A program made the position numbers and the translations under genes. A stretch of DNA of 64,000 bases, from the NCBI GenBank assembly GCA_023702235.1, contig JAMQCR010000001.1, positions 930,001 to 994,000 of the forward strand, read 5' to 3'. Of the stretch, positions 1-9,051 are shown one piece after another. The notes below the pieces were generated by a model, which was not told the origin of the DNA, made no database searches, and was given only the letters and a program-made list of their open reading frames with translations. The stretch's first letter is position 1. Every line of letters starts with the position of its first letter. Origin of the DNA: Neobacillus pocheonensis. Its GTDB lineage: Bacteria > Bacillota > Bacilli > Bacillales > Cytobacillaceae.

Positions 1-317
1 TCATTAGCTTCGGTTACCAATTCATTATTTTCAATTGAAATTGTTAAATAATTTCCAAAGGCATTTAAATGAATTTGATCCCTAGTCACATCAGGTAATT
101 CGGCTGTTATAAGATATTCATTTCCGGTTTTAATAGTTTCAACATGAAAGGATGCACCTGAAGGAAATGGACTATTGAAAAAATCATCTATGGATTGTAA
201 AAACCCCCTTATCGGTTTTTCATTGAAAAAATTGTTCATGGATTTTATTAAATCGCCAAACGGTTCCTGCTTGGATTTCTTTGGGTTATTTTGATTTCCA
301 GGAAGCATAGATGACAT
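1..317 (-). CDS. Hsp20/alpha-crystallin small heat-shock protein, C-terminus outside window
   Basis: Reading the minus strand from an ATG at 317 gives about 105 residues that run off the window edge. A Gly/Asn/Lys-rich N-terminus with the repeated pattern FFNEKP...DDFFNSPFP leads into the start of an alpha-crystallin domain (HVETIKTGNEYLITAELPDV), with the hydrophobic strand LTISIEN after it. An AGAGGGA ribosome site precedes the ATG. Family members are oligomeric ATP-independent holdases; in Bacillus some are spore-coat associated (CotP type). Function is inferred from the domain only, since the beta-sandwich end and IXI tail are not in the window. Confidence 0.75.
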   Translation of the reverse strand, partial: MSSMLPGNQNNPKKSKQEPFGDLIKSMNNFFNEKPIRGFLQSIDDFFNSPFPSGASFHVETIKTGNEYLITAELPDVTRDQIHLNAFGNYLTISIENNELVTEAN

Positions 318-432
318 CGTGGTTCCCTCTCTTTCCAAAATTTCACACGATATCATATGCTTTTTCCACTAGGTTGGTGCCCGACATATTTTCGCAATAT
401 CTTTTTGAACGATTTGTTACAAATTAATTTAA

Positions 433-448
433 TGTGATGTTTATCACA
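433..448. promoter_or_regulatory. Crp/Fnr-family operator upstream of hcp
   Basis: TGTGATGTTTATCACA is a perfect TGTGA-N6-TCACA palindrome; the symmetry extends outward to 429-452 (TTAA on each side). It lies about 50 bp before hcp, next to an AT-rich TAATAAT element that may be the -10. It fits either of the two Crp/Fnr-type regulators coded in this window; which one binds is inference. Confidence 0.8.
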
Positions 449-499
449 TTAATAATAGGGCAGCCTTTGTATGCTTAAGCAGTAATTTAGGGAAAGCGA

Positions 500-1807
500 G
501 TGATAAAAATGTTCTGTTATCAATGTGAACAAACCCCATCTGGCGGATGTAAAGTAATAGGCGTGTGTGGTAAAGATGAAACAATTGCCAGCTTACAAGA
601 CACGATTATTTTTGGTTTAAAAGGGATTGCAGCCTACCGCACCCATGCGAACCAGCTTGGATATACCGATCCCTTTGTTGATGCGACAACACATGAAGCA
701 CTTTATTTGACATTAACTAATTCAAACTTTAATGTTCAGGAACATATTGATATGGCAATGAAAGTAGGTCAGTCAGCTGTCCGTGTAATGGAAATGCTTG
801 ATGAAGCCCATACGAAGCGTTTAGGCATTCCAGAGCCAATCCGCGTTAGCCAGAATAAAATTGAAGGTAAATGTATTGTAGTTACGGGTCACAATTTGTT
901 CGCTTTAGAGGAATTATTAAAGCAAACTGAAGGAAAAGGAATCAATATTTATACCCATTCGGAAATGCTGCCGGCGCATGGGTATCCAGCATTAAAGAAA
1001 TATACCCACTTAAAAGGGAACATCGGAAAAGCTTGGTATGACCAACGACGATTATTTGAGAATTTTCCTGGGGCAATTTTAGCAACAACAAACTGTGTGA
1101 TGCCAATTAAAGGTACGTATGCAGATCGTATGTTCAGCTATGAAGTGGCAGGTCTAGAAAATGTACAAAAAATAATAAATGATGATTTTTCAGCTTTAAT
1201 TGAAAGGGCATTAGAGCTTCCGGAAGCAGCTATTGATTCCGAAGAAACTTTATTAACAGGATTTCATCATGAAACTGTTCTTGGATTAGCGCCAGAAGTA
1301 ATTGATGCAGTGAAAGCTGGAAAAATCAAACGCTTCTTTGTGATTGCAGGTTGTGATGCACCAGGTAAAGGCGGAGAATATTACCGTGAGCTTGCCACCT
1401 CACTGCCTCCTGAAACGGTTATTCTAACAACATCTTGTGGTAAATTCCGCTTTAATGATGTTGATTATGGAGTAGTCCCAGGAACGAATATTCCTCGTTA
1501 TATTGATTTAGGACAATGCAATAACTCGGGGTCTACTGTTAAAATCGCTATGGCGCTAGCAGATGCATTTGGCTGTGAAGTTAACGAGCTTCCGGTAAGT
1601 ATTGTTTTATCCTGGTTTGAACAAAAAGCAGTTGCTATTCTTCTAGGACTCTTTAGCTTAGGAATTAAGGATATCCGCATTGGGCCAAAACCACCAGAAT
1701 TTATTTCAGCAGGAGTTTTGCAGGTCCTTCAAGATACATTTAATCTAAAGTTAATTGGTACAGCACAAGAAGACATGGAGGAAATGCTTCAACTAACTGC
1801 AAAATAA
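500..1807 (+). CDS. hcp: Hydroxylamine reductase / hybrid cluster protein (short form)
   Basis: Encodes about 435 residues, the length of the short hybrid cluster proteins. These carry an N-terminal Fe-S cluster and a hybrid Fe-S-O cluster and act on hydroxylamine or, physiologically, as NO reductases. The N-terminal Cys set is visible (FCYQCEQT, then GGC and GVCGK). Hybrid-cluster ligands appear as GCDAPGKG, TTSCGKFRF and the DLGQCNNSGS segment. GTG 500 is 6 nt after AGGGA; ATG 509 gives the more usual start MFCYQCEQ, but its spacing to that site is long. The gene is monocistronic, preceded by a perfect Crp/Fnr box and closed by a hairpin terminator. Its GGGCC at about 1682 is in frame, so not every such site is damaged. 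Confidence 0.95.
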   Translation: MIKMFCYQCEQTPSGGCKVIGVCGKDETIASLQDTIIFGLKGIAAYRTHANQLGYTDPFVDATTHEALYLTLTNSNFNVQEHIDMAMKVGQSAVRVMEMLDEAHTKRLGIPEPIRVSQNKIEGKCIVVTGHNLFALEELLKQTEGKGINIYTHSEMLPAHGYPALKKYTHLKGNIGKAWYDQRRLFENFPGAILATTNCVMPIKGTYADRMFSYEVAGLENVQKIINDDFSALIERALELPEAAIDSEETLLTGFHHETVLGLAPEVIDAVKAGKIKRFFVIAGCDAPGKGGEYYRELATSLPPETVILTTSCGKFRFNDVDYGVVPGTNIPRYIDLGQCNNSGSTVKIAMALADAFGCEVNELPVSIVLSWFEQKAVAILLGLFSLGIKDIRIGPKPPEFISAGVLQVLQDTFNLKLIGTAQEDMEEMLQLTAK

Positions 1808-1809
1808 GA

Positions 1810-1846
1810 AAAAGCCACAGCCTCACAATAAAAGGCTGTGGCTTTT
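1810..1846 (+). terminator. Rho-independent terminator after hcp
   Basis: Stem AAAAGCCACAGCC / GGCTGTGGCTTTT with an 11-nt loop and a T-run, directly after the hcp stop. Confidence 0.9.
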
Positions 1847-1906
1847 CTCATGTTCTAGGAAATTATAGAATTAGAAATTGTGGATAACTTTTTACAGGTT
1901 TAGACA

Positions 1907-2046
1907 TGTCCAGCTCCAGCGCCCAGTGTCCTTCGTTCTTCTCCCTACGATAAGTCAACATCGAATCGCTATCGCTCCGTGTTTCCTTTGTCTCAGTCGA
2001 AGTGCTCCAGGCCATACGCCGCTAAACGGGCGCCTGCGCTTTTGTT
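1907..2046. repeat. Dispersed intergenic repeat, long copy
   Basis: A GC-rich block between convergent genes begins GTCCAGCTCCAGCGCCC and ends GGGCGCCTGCGCTTTT. Its internal text (TCGCTATCGCTCCG, CTCAGTCGAAGTGCTCCAGG) resembles a non-coding repeat family I recognise from Bacillus intergenic regions. The ends are partly complementary (GCGCCC/GGGCGC), so it could fold. A shorter relative lies at 6839-6882. A reading frame crosses it but has no coding character. Confidence 0.6.
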
Positions 2047-2048
2047 CT

Positions 2049-2756
2049 TCAAATGAGATGGATTTCCTCCATGAGCCTTTCAATATCTAATAACATATTG
2101 CTTTCATCATCTACTTCGATTAATTTATCCTTCTTCATTTTTGTCAGGGTACGGCTTATCGTTTCTCTAGTAGTACCAATCATATTCGCAAGATCTTTAT
2201 TCGTAAATTCGGCCTTCAACAAGATTCTTCCATCTTCTAACTCTTTACCATGCTTTTGGCTAATTCGAATAAGGAGTTTGACGATTTGTTCATAGGTATT
2301 ATTGAGGATTTGTTCTTCAAGACGGTTTTGTAAATCAACAATCTTTTCACCTAAGACTCTAAATACCTTAATGCAAAGTTCGGGGTTATCGATCAGAACG
2401 GCTTCAAATTTGGAAATCGGAACAGTGATCAATGTAGATGACTCTAGAACTTCAGCATACGCCGGGTAATCTCCTTTTCTGAAAAAGCCCACATGGGGAA
2501 ACATTTCGCCCTTTTTCATGATCGCTACAATTTGTTCTTTCCCATTCACATCACTTTTGTACACTTTGATTTTTCCATCATATATAAAATAAACATTTTC
2601 AAGTGGGTCCCCTTGGAGAAAAACATGGCTTTGTTTTTTCCAATCTCTAGCAATAGCGATATCAGTGATTTTTGTTAATTCATAATCGTTTAATTCTCGA
2701 AAAAGGGAGAATTCAGAAAGGACTTTTTTTATTGCTTCAATCTTCAATTCTTTCAC
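2049..2756 (-). CDS. Crp/Fnr-family transcriptional regulator (paralogue A)
   Basis: A 235-residue regulator. Residues about 15-130 form a cNMP-binding-type beta-roll (VFLQGDPLENVYFIYDGKIK; GEMFPHVGFF), followed by a dimerisation helix and a winged helix with recognition segment NMIGTTRETISRTL. It lacks the cysteine cluster of oxygen-sensing Fnr (one Cys only, in ELCIKVF), so it is not an Fe-S Fnr. It is clearly paralogous to the regulator at 14371-15063 (GEKIVDLQ.RLE, NTYEQI, RE.ISRT are shared). It sits tail-to-tail with hcp. A role in NO or nitrite-dependent control is inferred from hcp, norZ and the TGTGA-type boxes nearby. The ligand is unknown. Confidence 0.85.
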   Translation of the reverse strand: MKELKIEAIKKVLSEFSLFRELNDYELTKITDIAIARDWKKQSHVFLQGDPLENVYFIYDGKIKVYKSDVNGKEQIVAIMKKGEMFPHVGFFRKGDYPAYAEVLESSTLITVPISKFEAVLIDNPELCIKVFRVLGEKIVDLQNRLEEQILNNTYEQIVKLLIRISQKHGKELEDGRILLKAEFTNKDLANMIGTTRETISRTLTKMKKDKLIEVDDESNMLLDIERLMEEIHLI

Positions 2757-2976
2757 CTCTGTAAATGGATCATCTTTTCATATTGTAGCAAAAATTCAAG
2801 GTTTACTTTAATCTTAACCCTTGCGTTTTATAGATTAAAATAAAGTATTCACAAAATAGACAAATCAGTAGCATTTAGGTGGAAAAAAATTCTTGGCGTT
2901 TTTGGCTAAAAATTACCCGATTTTTCTTTTGTAACGAACGTTTATTCGATAAAATATAGGTATTGAGGTGACACAC

Positions 2977-5270
2977 ATGAAATTTAAAAAAAGTTTGCAG
3001 GAAATACTTGTTGATTTAAAACTTAAAGATCAATTTAACGAAAATATCGTCACCTGGCGAACAATAGAGGAAAAACAAGCACAAACGGATGTCTTGCCAG
3101 ACGATCTACACCCGGTTTTAATAAAAGCTCTTCAAAGTAAGGGAATTGGACAGCTTTATACCCATCAAAAAACTGCCTATGAAACAATTAGGTCAGGTAG
3201 AAGTATTGTTGCCGTTACTCCTACAGCTTCCGGAAAAACACTTTGTTACAATTTACCAGTCTTACAAACTATTCTAGTTAATCCTAATTCAAGGGCGCTG
3301 TATATATTTCCAACAAAGGCACTTGCTCAAGACCAAAAAAGTGAAATTAACGATATTATCCAAGCGGCAGGTGTAGATATAAATAGCTATACCTATGATG
3401 GAGATACCCCGGCAAATATTAGGCAAAAAGTAAGAAAAGCGGGACATGTGGTTATTACCAATCCCGATATGCTTCATTCAGCGATTCTTCCTCATCATAC
3501 AAAATGGGTTTCGCTCTTTGAAAATTTAAAATTTATTGTCATTGACGAACTTCATACCTATCGAGGAGTATTTGGGAGCCATGTTGCGAATGTAATCAGA
3601 AGGTTGAAACGGATCTGCCGCTATTATGGAAGTAATCCTGTTTTTATTTGCACCTCGGCAACCATTGCCAATCCTCTTGAACTGGCAGAAGGGTTAACAG
3701 AAGAGAAAATGGTTTTAATTGATAATAATGGTGCACCAAGTGGAACAAAACATTTTCTATTTTACAATCCTCCGATTGTAAATAAACCTCTTAATATTAG
3801 AAGAAGTGCAACCTTGGAGGTTCGAAAAATTGCTGGAGAACTATTAAAAAATAAAATTCAAACAATTGTTTTTGCTAGAAGCCGAGTAAGAGTAGAGATT
3901 ATCCTGACCTATTTACAAGACTTGGTGAGAAATCAATTAGGGGCAAAATCCATTATGGGTTATCGAGGCGGATACCTTCCGACGGAAAGAAGGAAGATTG
4001 AAAAAGGACTGCGTTCAGGTGAAATCTATGGTGTAGTAAGTACAAACGCCCTTGAGTTAGGAGTCGATATCGGTACTCTTCAGGTATGTATTATGACTGG
4101 CTATCCAGGCACGATATCAAGTGCTTGGCAGCAGGCCGGAAGAGCAGGCAGAAGGCACGGAGAGGCTCTTGTAATCATGGTCGCCAGCTCCAGTCCGCTT
4201 GATCAATATATTATCCAAAACCCGGATTACTTCTTCAATAAAAGCCCTGAAACTGCCAGAATTAATCCTGATAACTTGATTATTTTAATTGATCATATCA
4301 AATGTGCGGCTTACGAGCTACCATTTAAAGTCGGTGAGCAGTTTGGACAAGTGGGGACTGAGGAATTACTGGAGTATTTGACAGAGGAACGGATTCTTTA
4401 TCAAAACGGAAACAAATGGTATTGGATGAACGATTCCTTTCCTGCCCATAATATCAGTTTGAGGTCTGCTTCCCAAGAAAATGTAATCATCGTTGATCAA
4501 TCAGATGTTGCCAATGTAAAAGTAATCGGTGAGATGGACCGTTTCTCAAGCATGACGCTTCTTCACGATGAAGCCATCTATTTACATCAGGGGACACAAT
4601 TTCAGGTGGAAAAGCTTGATTGGGAAGAAAAAAAAGCGTTTGTTCGTGAAGTAGATGTTGATTATTTTACTGATGCAAATTTAGCAGTTCAGTTGAAAGT
4701 GCTGGAAGTAGACAGGCTTATGGAAATGAACGATGTCCAAATCGGTTATGGTGACGTAAGTGTCAGGGCTATGGCGACCATTTTTAAAAAAATTAAATTT
4801 GAAACCCATGATAATATTGGTTCCGGCCGATTCATCTTCCTGAAGAAGAACTTCATACGAATGCAGCATGGATTTCATTAAATCACCCATTGGCGGATTT
4901 AGGTCAGGAACGCTTGGAGCAAGGGCTAGTTGGGACGGCACATGCCTTAAATCATATTGCTCCATTATTCGTAATGGCTGATCCAGCGGATATTCATGTG
5001 ATTCCTCAAGTAAAGGCAGACCACAATGAAATGCCTACCATCTTTTTCTATGATCGGTATCCCGGAGGTATTGGCTTAAGTGATAAAATTCATTCTGGGA
5101 TGTTAGAGGTTTTCGCTGAAACAAAAAAAATGATAACTGGTTGTCAGTGCACCTCAGGATGTCCGTCCTGCATTGGGAATGATTCAGTCAGTGAAACAGC
5201 AAAGAGTGATGCATTATTAATTATTGAAGCCTTCTTGCAGCCTTCCAATATGAATTGGGAAGTGCAGTAA
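2977..5270 (+). CDS. mrfA: DEXH-box helicase MrfA (YprA), one frameshift
   Basis: Superfamily 2 helicase of about 760 residues once repaired. Visible motifs: Walker A TPTASGKT, DEXH-type box VIDELHTYRG, CTSATIANP (motif III), QQAGRAGRR (motif VI). The C-terminal DUF1998 region ends in a four-Cys cluster (CQCTSGCPSCIG). In B. subtilis MrfA works with MrfB in a UvrABC-independent repair of mitomycin C adducts. ATG 2977 is chosen because GAGGTG lies 6 nt upstream; an in-frame GTG at 2968 overlaps that site. The reading frame breaks at GGCC 4825-4828: adding one C restores SGPIHLPEEELHTNAAW into the second half. The stop overlaps the mrfB start (TAATG), implying coupling. Confidence 0.92.
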
Positions 5271-6538
5271 TGTCCTTAAAAAATAAATTAAATCGCTTAA
5301 AACCACATCTGTCCATTGGCGTAAGTGAAGAAAAAATAACGAAGTTTGCAGAATCTGCCGCCATAGAAGTTCCGTTCCTTGACAGTTGGGGAAAGGTTAA
5401 CGTTTTTCCCTATGTATTAGATCAAAATTACTGCCTAATTAGAGAAGTAAGTTACCCACTCTCACAACAGCATGGTCACTACCGTTTCAGCGACTTTCTA
5501 ACTGCGGTTAAGCTCTGGGATACAGGGCAAATCAGTCATCCCTTGTCGGCAAAAGGGCATCATCCGGAAGAATTATTTTTTTTTGATACAGAAACGACAG
5601 GACTTGGTGGAGGTGTTGGAAATACAATTTTCTTGCTCGGTTATGCCAGTGTTATAGGGGACCAGCTTATTTTGAGGCAGCATATTCTACCAAATCCGGG
5701 CGCAGAAGTTCCTTTATATCAAAGCTTTTTGGAAAAAGTGAACTATAAAACACTAGTTACCTATAACGGAAAATCGTTTGACTGCCCCCAAGTAAAAACA
5801 AGACATACTCTCGTAAGGGAGCATGTTCCAAAGCTGCCCGCATTTGGCCATTTTGATTTGTTTCATGCTGCGAGAAGATTATGGAAGCATAAACTGGAGC
5901 GGTTAAAATTAGCTATCGTTGAAAAAGAGGTTTTAGGGGTAGAGAGAGTGGACGATATTCCCGGATTTTTGGCCCCAATGATCTATTTTGATTTTATTGA
6001 AAGTAAACAGCCGAATGGCATGATTGGCATTCTTAAGCATAACGAAATCGATATCCTATCGCTTGTTACTTTGTACACCCATCTTACATTCCAGCTTTGT
6101 GGAATGGACATGAAACAAACACGTAAAGAGTCTTATGAGGTCGGGCGATGGTATGCTGCATTAGGTGAAAAACTCGAAGCGGAAAACGTATTGACGAAGC
6201 TTGTAGAGGGCAATGATTTTACCTCCTTTCAAGCGAAACTTACCTTGGCCTATCAACATAAAAAAGAAAAGGAATGGGAATATGCACGAAGCTTATTTGT
6301 AGATGTTGTGGACTCGGGTGATCAACGGATGATGCTTGAAGCGTGTATTGAGTTAGCAAAAATTCATGAACATAGATTAAAAGATATTAAGATTGCCATT
6401 GATTACTGTCAAAAAGCAATGGAAATTGTCAATCATTCTAACAACCTATCTAACTTAGCATTACAATCGGTAGTTGATCAGCTCGAATCTAGATTTAAAC
6501 GGCTTACGAGAAAATCTGAACAATTTCCTGGGAAGTGA
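5270..6538 (+). CDS. mrfB: Exonuclease MrfB (YprB)
   Basis: A 422-residue protein with a DEDDh-type 3'-5' exonuclease fold at about residues 90-260: motif I FFFDTETTGLGGG, a second acidic motif near YNGKSFDCPQVKTRH, and KHNEIDILSL carrying the final His/Asp. The C-terminal 130 residues are helical, TPR-like repeats. ATG 5270 overlaps the mrfA stop as TAATG; upstream in-frame TTG 5255 is ignored for that reason. MrfB is the nuclease partner of MrfA in mitomycin C repair in B. subtilis (established there; function here inferred by synteny and motifs). The frame is intact. Confidence 0.92.
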   Translation: MSLKNKLNRLKPHLSIGVSEEKITKFAESAAIEVPFLDSWGKVNVFPYVLDQNYCLIREVSYPLSQQHGHYRFSDFLTAVKLWDTGQISHPLSAKGHHPEELFFFDTETTGLGGGVGNTIFLLGYASVIGDQLILRQHILPNPGAEVPLYQSFLEKVNYKTLVTYNGKSFDCPQVKTRHTLVREHVPKLPAFGHFDLFHAARRLWKHKLERLKLAIVEKEVLGVERVDDIPGFLAPMIYFDFIESKQPNGMIGILKHNEIDILSLVTLYTHLTFQLCGMDMKQTRKESYEVGRWYAALGEKLEAENVLTKLVEGNDFTSFQAKLTLAYQHKKEKEWEYARSLFVDVVDSGDQRMMLEACIELAKIHEHRLKDIKIAIDYCQKAMEIVNHSNNLSNLALQSVVDQLESRFKRLTRKSEQFPGK

Positions 6539-6720
6539 AAAATGCGTCCGAAATATTGCCGGAATAATTCTTTTTGGCAAATTTCGAAGGAACGTAACAA
6601 AATATTCATAATTTCTATTCGAAAAACCAGAAATTCCATATTGTTTCTCATGGTTGAACAAGGTAAAATGTAAAATTGTATTGAGTAAAAAACGACTTTA
6701 AACAATATGGAGCTGGTTAT

Positions 6721-6816
6721 ATGTATAAAGCAATTCTGTTTTTATTTTTTATTATCGTTTGTTTGACTGGCGTCGTTTTTACAAGCTTAAAAGATAGCTT
6801 TTATTCGTTTTTATGA
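6721..6816 (+). CDS. 31-residue hydrophobic peptide
   Basis: ATG 6721 follows GGAGCTGGTTAT (GGAG 9 nt upstream). The peptide begins MYKAILFLFFIIVCLTGVVF, a single membrane span, then a short polar tail TSLKDSFYSFL. It lies between mrfB and cotD with no hairpin directly behind it, and a short dispersed repeat follows. I do not recognise the family. The good ribosome site and clean membrane helix support it; the small size keeps confidence moderate. Confidence 0.5.
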   Translation: MYKAILFLFFIIVCLTGVVFTSLKDSFYSFL

Positions 6817-6838
6817 AAAAATATAAAACTGTGAGAAC

Positions 6839-6882
6839 TGTCTAGCTTCAGCGCCGAGCCTCTTGGGGGCGCTTTCTCTTTT
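6839..6882. repeat. Dispersed intergenic repeat, short copy
   Basis: TGTCTAGCTTCAGCGCCGAG followed by CCTCTTGGGGGCGCTTTCTC. It starts like the repeat at 1907-2046 and ends with the same GGGGGCGC...CTTT closing theme, but lacks the middle. The GCGCC/GGCGC arms can pair. Confidence 0.5.
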
Positions 6883-6973
6883 CTTGTAAAAATAGGTGTT
6901 TTCATTAGTACAAGAGTAATCCTTTCAACATAGGCTGTTAATGTAAACAGAATAATTGAAGGGAGAGCTTAAT

Positions 6974-7302
6974 ATGTATCTTGGAACTAATTTTATGCCG
7001 CCAGTCATTCATCCGACGAACCAAATTGTGAACCATACGTTTTCAACAACGGTGGTACCGCACATTCATCCAACACACTTAACAACAGTCAATCATCATA
7101 TGTACCAACACAAACATTACTGTACAGAATCAGCTTCATGTGCTGAAGAGGTATGCAGTCAGCAGATTAATTGCTGCCCACCGCCTATGCCTTGTGGACC
7201 TTGTGGACCTACCGCCCCAGGTTTTGGAGGAGTTGGCCCAGGGTTTATGCCAGGAGGCCCAGGATTTGCTCCGGGACCATTCATGGGCCAAGACCTTATT
7301 AA
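6974..7302 (+). CDS. cotD: Spore coat protein CotD family, one frameshift at the C-terminus
   Basis: His-rich coat protein: PPVIHPTNQIVNHTFSTTVVPHIHP resembles the repeat of B. subtilis CotD (HPTH..HTFS.T.VPHIHP), followed by a Cys/Pro/Gly-rich tail (CCPPPMPCGPCGP, then GPGF repeats). ATG 6974 has AGGGAGAG about 8 nt upstream; the upstream TTG is not used. As written the frame runs through a terminator to 7357. Restoring one C in GGGCC at 7285-7289 gives the end PFMGPRPY and a stop at 7302, just before the hairpin, so about 109 residues. Inner-coat, late mother-cell expression is known for CotD and inferred here. The tail is longer than the 75-residue B. subtilis protein. Confidence 0.85.
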
Positions 7303-7311
7303 GGAAATTTA

Positions 7312-7338
7312 CAAGGGCTTTCTTGCCCTTGTTTTTTC
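7312..7338 (+). terminator. Terminator after cotD
   Basis: CAAGGGC / GCCCTTG hairpin with a 6-nt loop and T-run; it starts 10 nt after the repaired cotD stop. Confidence 0.85.
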
Positions 7339-7419
7339 TATTTGTGTTACTATATGATATGATTTTTTTGAGAGAATGTTTGTCCTTTTTTTAAAAAAAT
7401 TTCATTAAGGAGAACGGTC

Positions 7420-7980
7420 TTGAATAAAGTACTGGCCATATCTGGTTACAAACCATTTGAATTAGGGGTTTTTCAAAACGACCATCCATCCGTGTTATTT
7501 ATTAAAGCTGCGATAAAAAAAGAATTAATCCCGATGATTGAAGAAGGGTTAGAATGGGTCTTGATTAGTGGTCAGCTTGGTGTGGAACTTTGGGCCGCTG
7601 AAGTGGTATTTGAGTTACAATTAGAATTTACGGACTTAAAACTAGCCGTCATCACTCCTTTTTTAGATCAAGAAGCTTCTTGGAAGGACAATAACAAGGA
7701 ATGGTATCAGTCCATTCTTGCTCAGGCAGATTTTATCGACTCTGTGACCAAAAAAGGGTATGAAAAACCATGGCAATTTCGAATAAAAAATCAATTTTTT
7801 ATCGAAAAAAGCAATGCACTTCTCCTTTTATATGATCAAGAAAAAGAAGGAAGCCCAAAATACTTATATGAAATGGCTTCACATTATCAAAGTCATCATC
7901 CATATCCTATCCGTTTGATTACATTTTATGATTTGCAATTAATTGTCGAGGAAGAAGAATTAAAAAGGTCAGATTTCTGA
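7420..7980 (+). CDS. ypsA: YpsA family SLOG-fold protein
   Basis: A 186-residue protein of the DprA/LOG-like SLOG superfamily; pattern [16 protein letters not shown] at the N-terminus and [18 protein letters not shown] in the nucleotide-binding loop region. Start is TTG 7420, with AAGGAGAACGG 4-8 nt upstream. In Firmicutes YpsA is encoded next to gpsB, as here, and has been linked to cell division inhibition when overproduced. The ligand is not established. An RNA-type poly-A/T-rich spacer of about 150 nt separates it from gpsB. Confidence 0.9.
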   Translation: MNKVLAISGYKPFELGVFQNDHPSVLFIKAAIKKELIPMIEEGLEWVLISGQLGVELWAAEVVFELQLEFTDLKLAVITPFLDQEASWKDNNKEWYQSILAQADFIDSVTKKGYEKPWQFRIKNQFFIEKSNALLLLYDQEKEGSPKYLYEMASHYQSHHPYPIRLITFYDLQLIVEEEELKRSDF

Positions 7981-8127
7981 ATATTTTTTAATATTTCTAA
8001 TATCTATATTCATAGTGGGAAACGTGCTTAGCAAATAAGTAAATTAAAAAACAAAAGAAAAATTGACAAAAGAACATATTTTTGAAAAAATAATAGGAAA
8101 TGATTGGCGAATTCTGAGGTGATTTGA

Positions 8128-8430
8128 ATGATATCGGATAAAGTGAAATTAACAGCTAAGGATATATTAGAAAAAGAGTTTAAGTCCGGTGTACGTGGAT
8201 ATAAACAAGAAGATGTAGATAAATTTTTAGATCTAATTATTAAGGACTATGAAACCTTTCATCAAGAAATCGAAGATCTTCAACAAGAAAATCTTCGTTT
8301 GCGTAAACAATTAGAAGAATCTTCAAGAAGGCAACCAGTAGCTCAACCCGCAGGTACGACTAATTTTGACATTTTGAAACGGCTATCCAATCTTGAAAAG
8401 CATGTTTTTGGGAATAAACTTTACGATTAA
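8128..8430 (+). CDS. gpsB: Cell division regulator GpsB
   Basis: A 100-residue DivIVA-like protein. The N-terminal membrane-binding/partner groove is seen in [20 protein letters not shown], followed by a coiled coil (residues about 30-68, leucine/glutamate heptads), a Pro/Ala linker and a C-terminal trimerising helix ([19 protein letters not shown]). GpsB shuttles between septum and lateral wall and organises PBP1/penicillin-binding proteins. ATG 8128 is preceded by GAGGTGATTTGA. It lies between ypsA and rnpB, the conserved Bacillus order. Confidence 0.95.
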   Translation: MISDKVKLTAKDILEKEFKSGVRGYKQEDVDKFLDLIIKDYETFHQEIEDLQQENLRLRKQLEESSRRQPVAQPAGTTNFDILKRLSNLEKHVFGNKLYD

Positions 8431-8461
8431 CAATTTGTGCCACATTTTCCTGATAAAAACA

Positions 8462-8490
8462 TTGTATTAGCAGCATGAATTACATATAAT
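8462..8490 (+). promoter_or_regulatory. Sigma-A promoter of rnpB
   Basis: TTGTAT (8462-8467), 17-nt spacer, TATAAT (8485-8490), placing the start about 12 nt before the recognisable 5' end of RNase P RNA. Confidence 0.7.
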
Positions 8491-8502
8491 AAAAAATGTA
8501 TT

Positions 8503-8918
8503 CATTAATTACGTTCGGGTAATCGCTGCAATAAGCCCAGTGCGAATTGTAGAGGAAAGTCCATGCTCGCACGAGCTGAGATGCTCGTAGTGTTCGTGCC
8601 TAGCGAATTCATAAGCTAGGGCAGCAATATTACATTGCTGACGGCAGGGAAAATACCTAAGTCCTTTTGGATATGGTATGAATACCTATAAAAGTGCCAC
8701 AGTGACGTAGCCTTTTCAGAAATGAAGAGGGTGGAACGGGTAAACCCCACGAGCGAGAAACCCAAATAATGGTAGGGGCACTTTCTCTTAGGAATTGAAC
8801 GAGGAGAAGGACAGATTCATTATGAATCTGTAGATAGATGATTACCACCTAAGTACGAGACATGTATTGTCGTTTGCAGTACTATGGTACAAAACATGGC
8901 TTACAGAACGTTATTAAT
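8503..8918 (+). ncRNA. rnpB: RNase P RNA, Bacillus (type B)
   Basis: Closely follows B. subtilis RNase P RNA: 5' ACGTTCGGGTAATCGCTGC, the universally conserved GAGGAAAGTCCATGCTCGCA, CATAAGCTAGGGCAG, AAAGTGCCACAGTGACG, GAGCGAGAAACCCAAAT, and 3' GTACAAAACATGGCTTACAG closing P1/P4. It is the catalytic RNA that matures tRNA 5' ends. Exact ends are estimated from the pairing of the terminal helix (ATTAACGTTC-like with GAACGTTA). Confidence 0.96.
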
Positions 8919-8942
8919 GGTAAAGTAAAGATATGTATATAG

Positions 8943-8968
8943 GCTCTCCTAATGAGGAGGGCTTTTTA
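8943..8968 (+). terminator. Terminator after rnpB
   Basis: GCTCTCCT-AATG-AGGAGGGC stem followed by TTTTTAT. Confidence 0.85.
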
Positions 8969-9051
8969 TATGTTTAAGTTATAACCAATGCATTCGACCA
9001 TCGTTTTTGGTCTATAATGTTACATATTAGGAATAGGTTAAGGGTGAAAAA

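Noticed and set aside
1878..2090. 70-codon plus-strand frame
   Set aside because: It reads through the dispersed repeat and the 3' end of a regulator gene; no coding signal.
7140..7394. 84-codon frame overlapping the end of cotD
   Set aside because: It is the alternative frame of the Gly/Pro-rich cotD tail and crosses the terminator.
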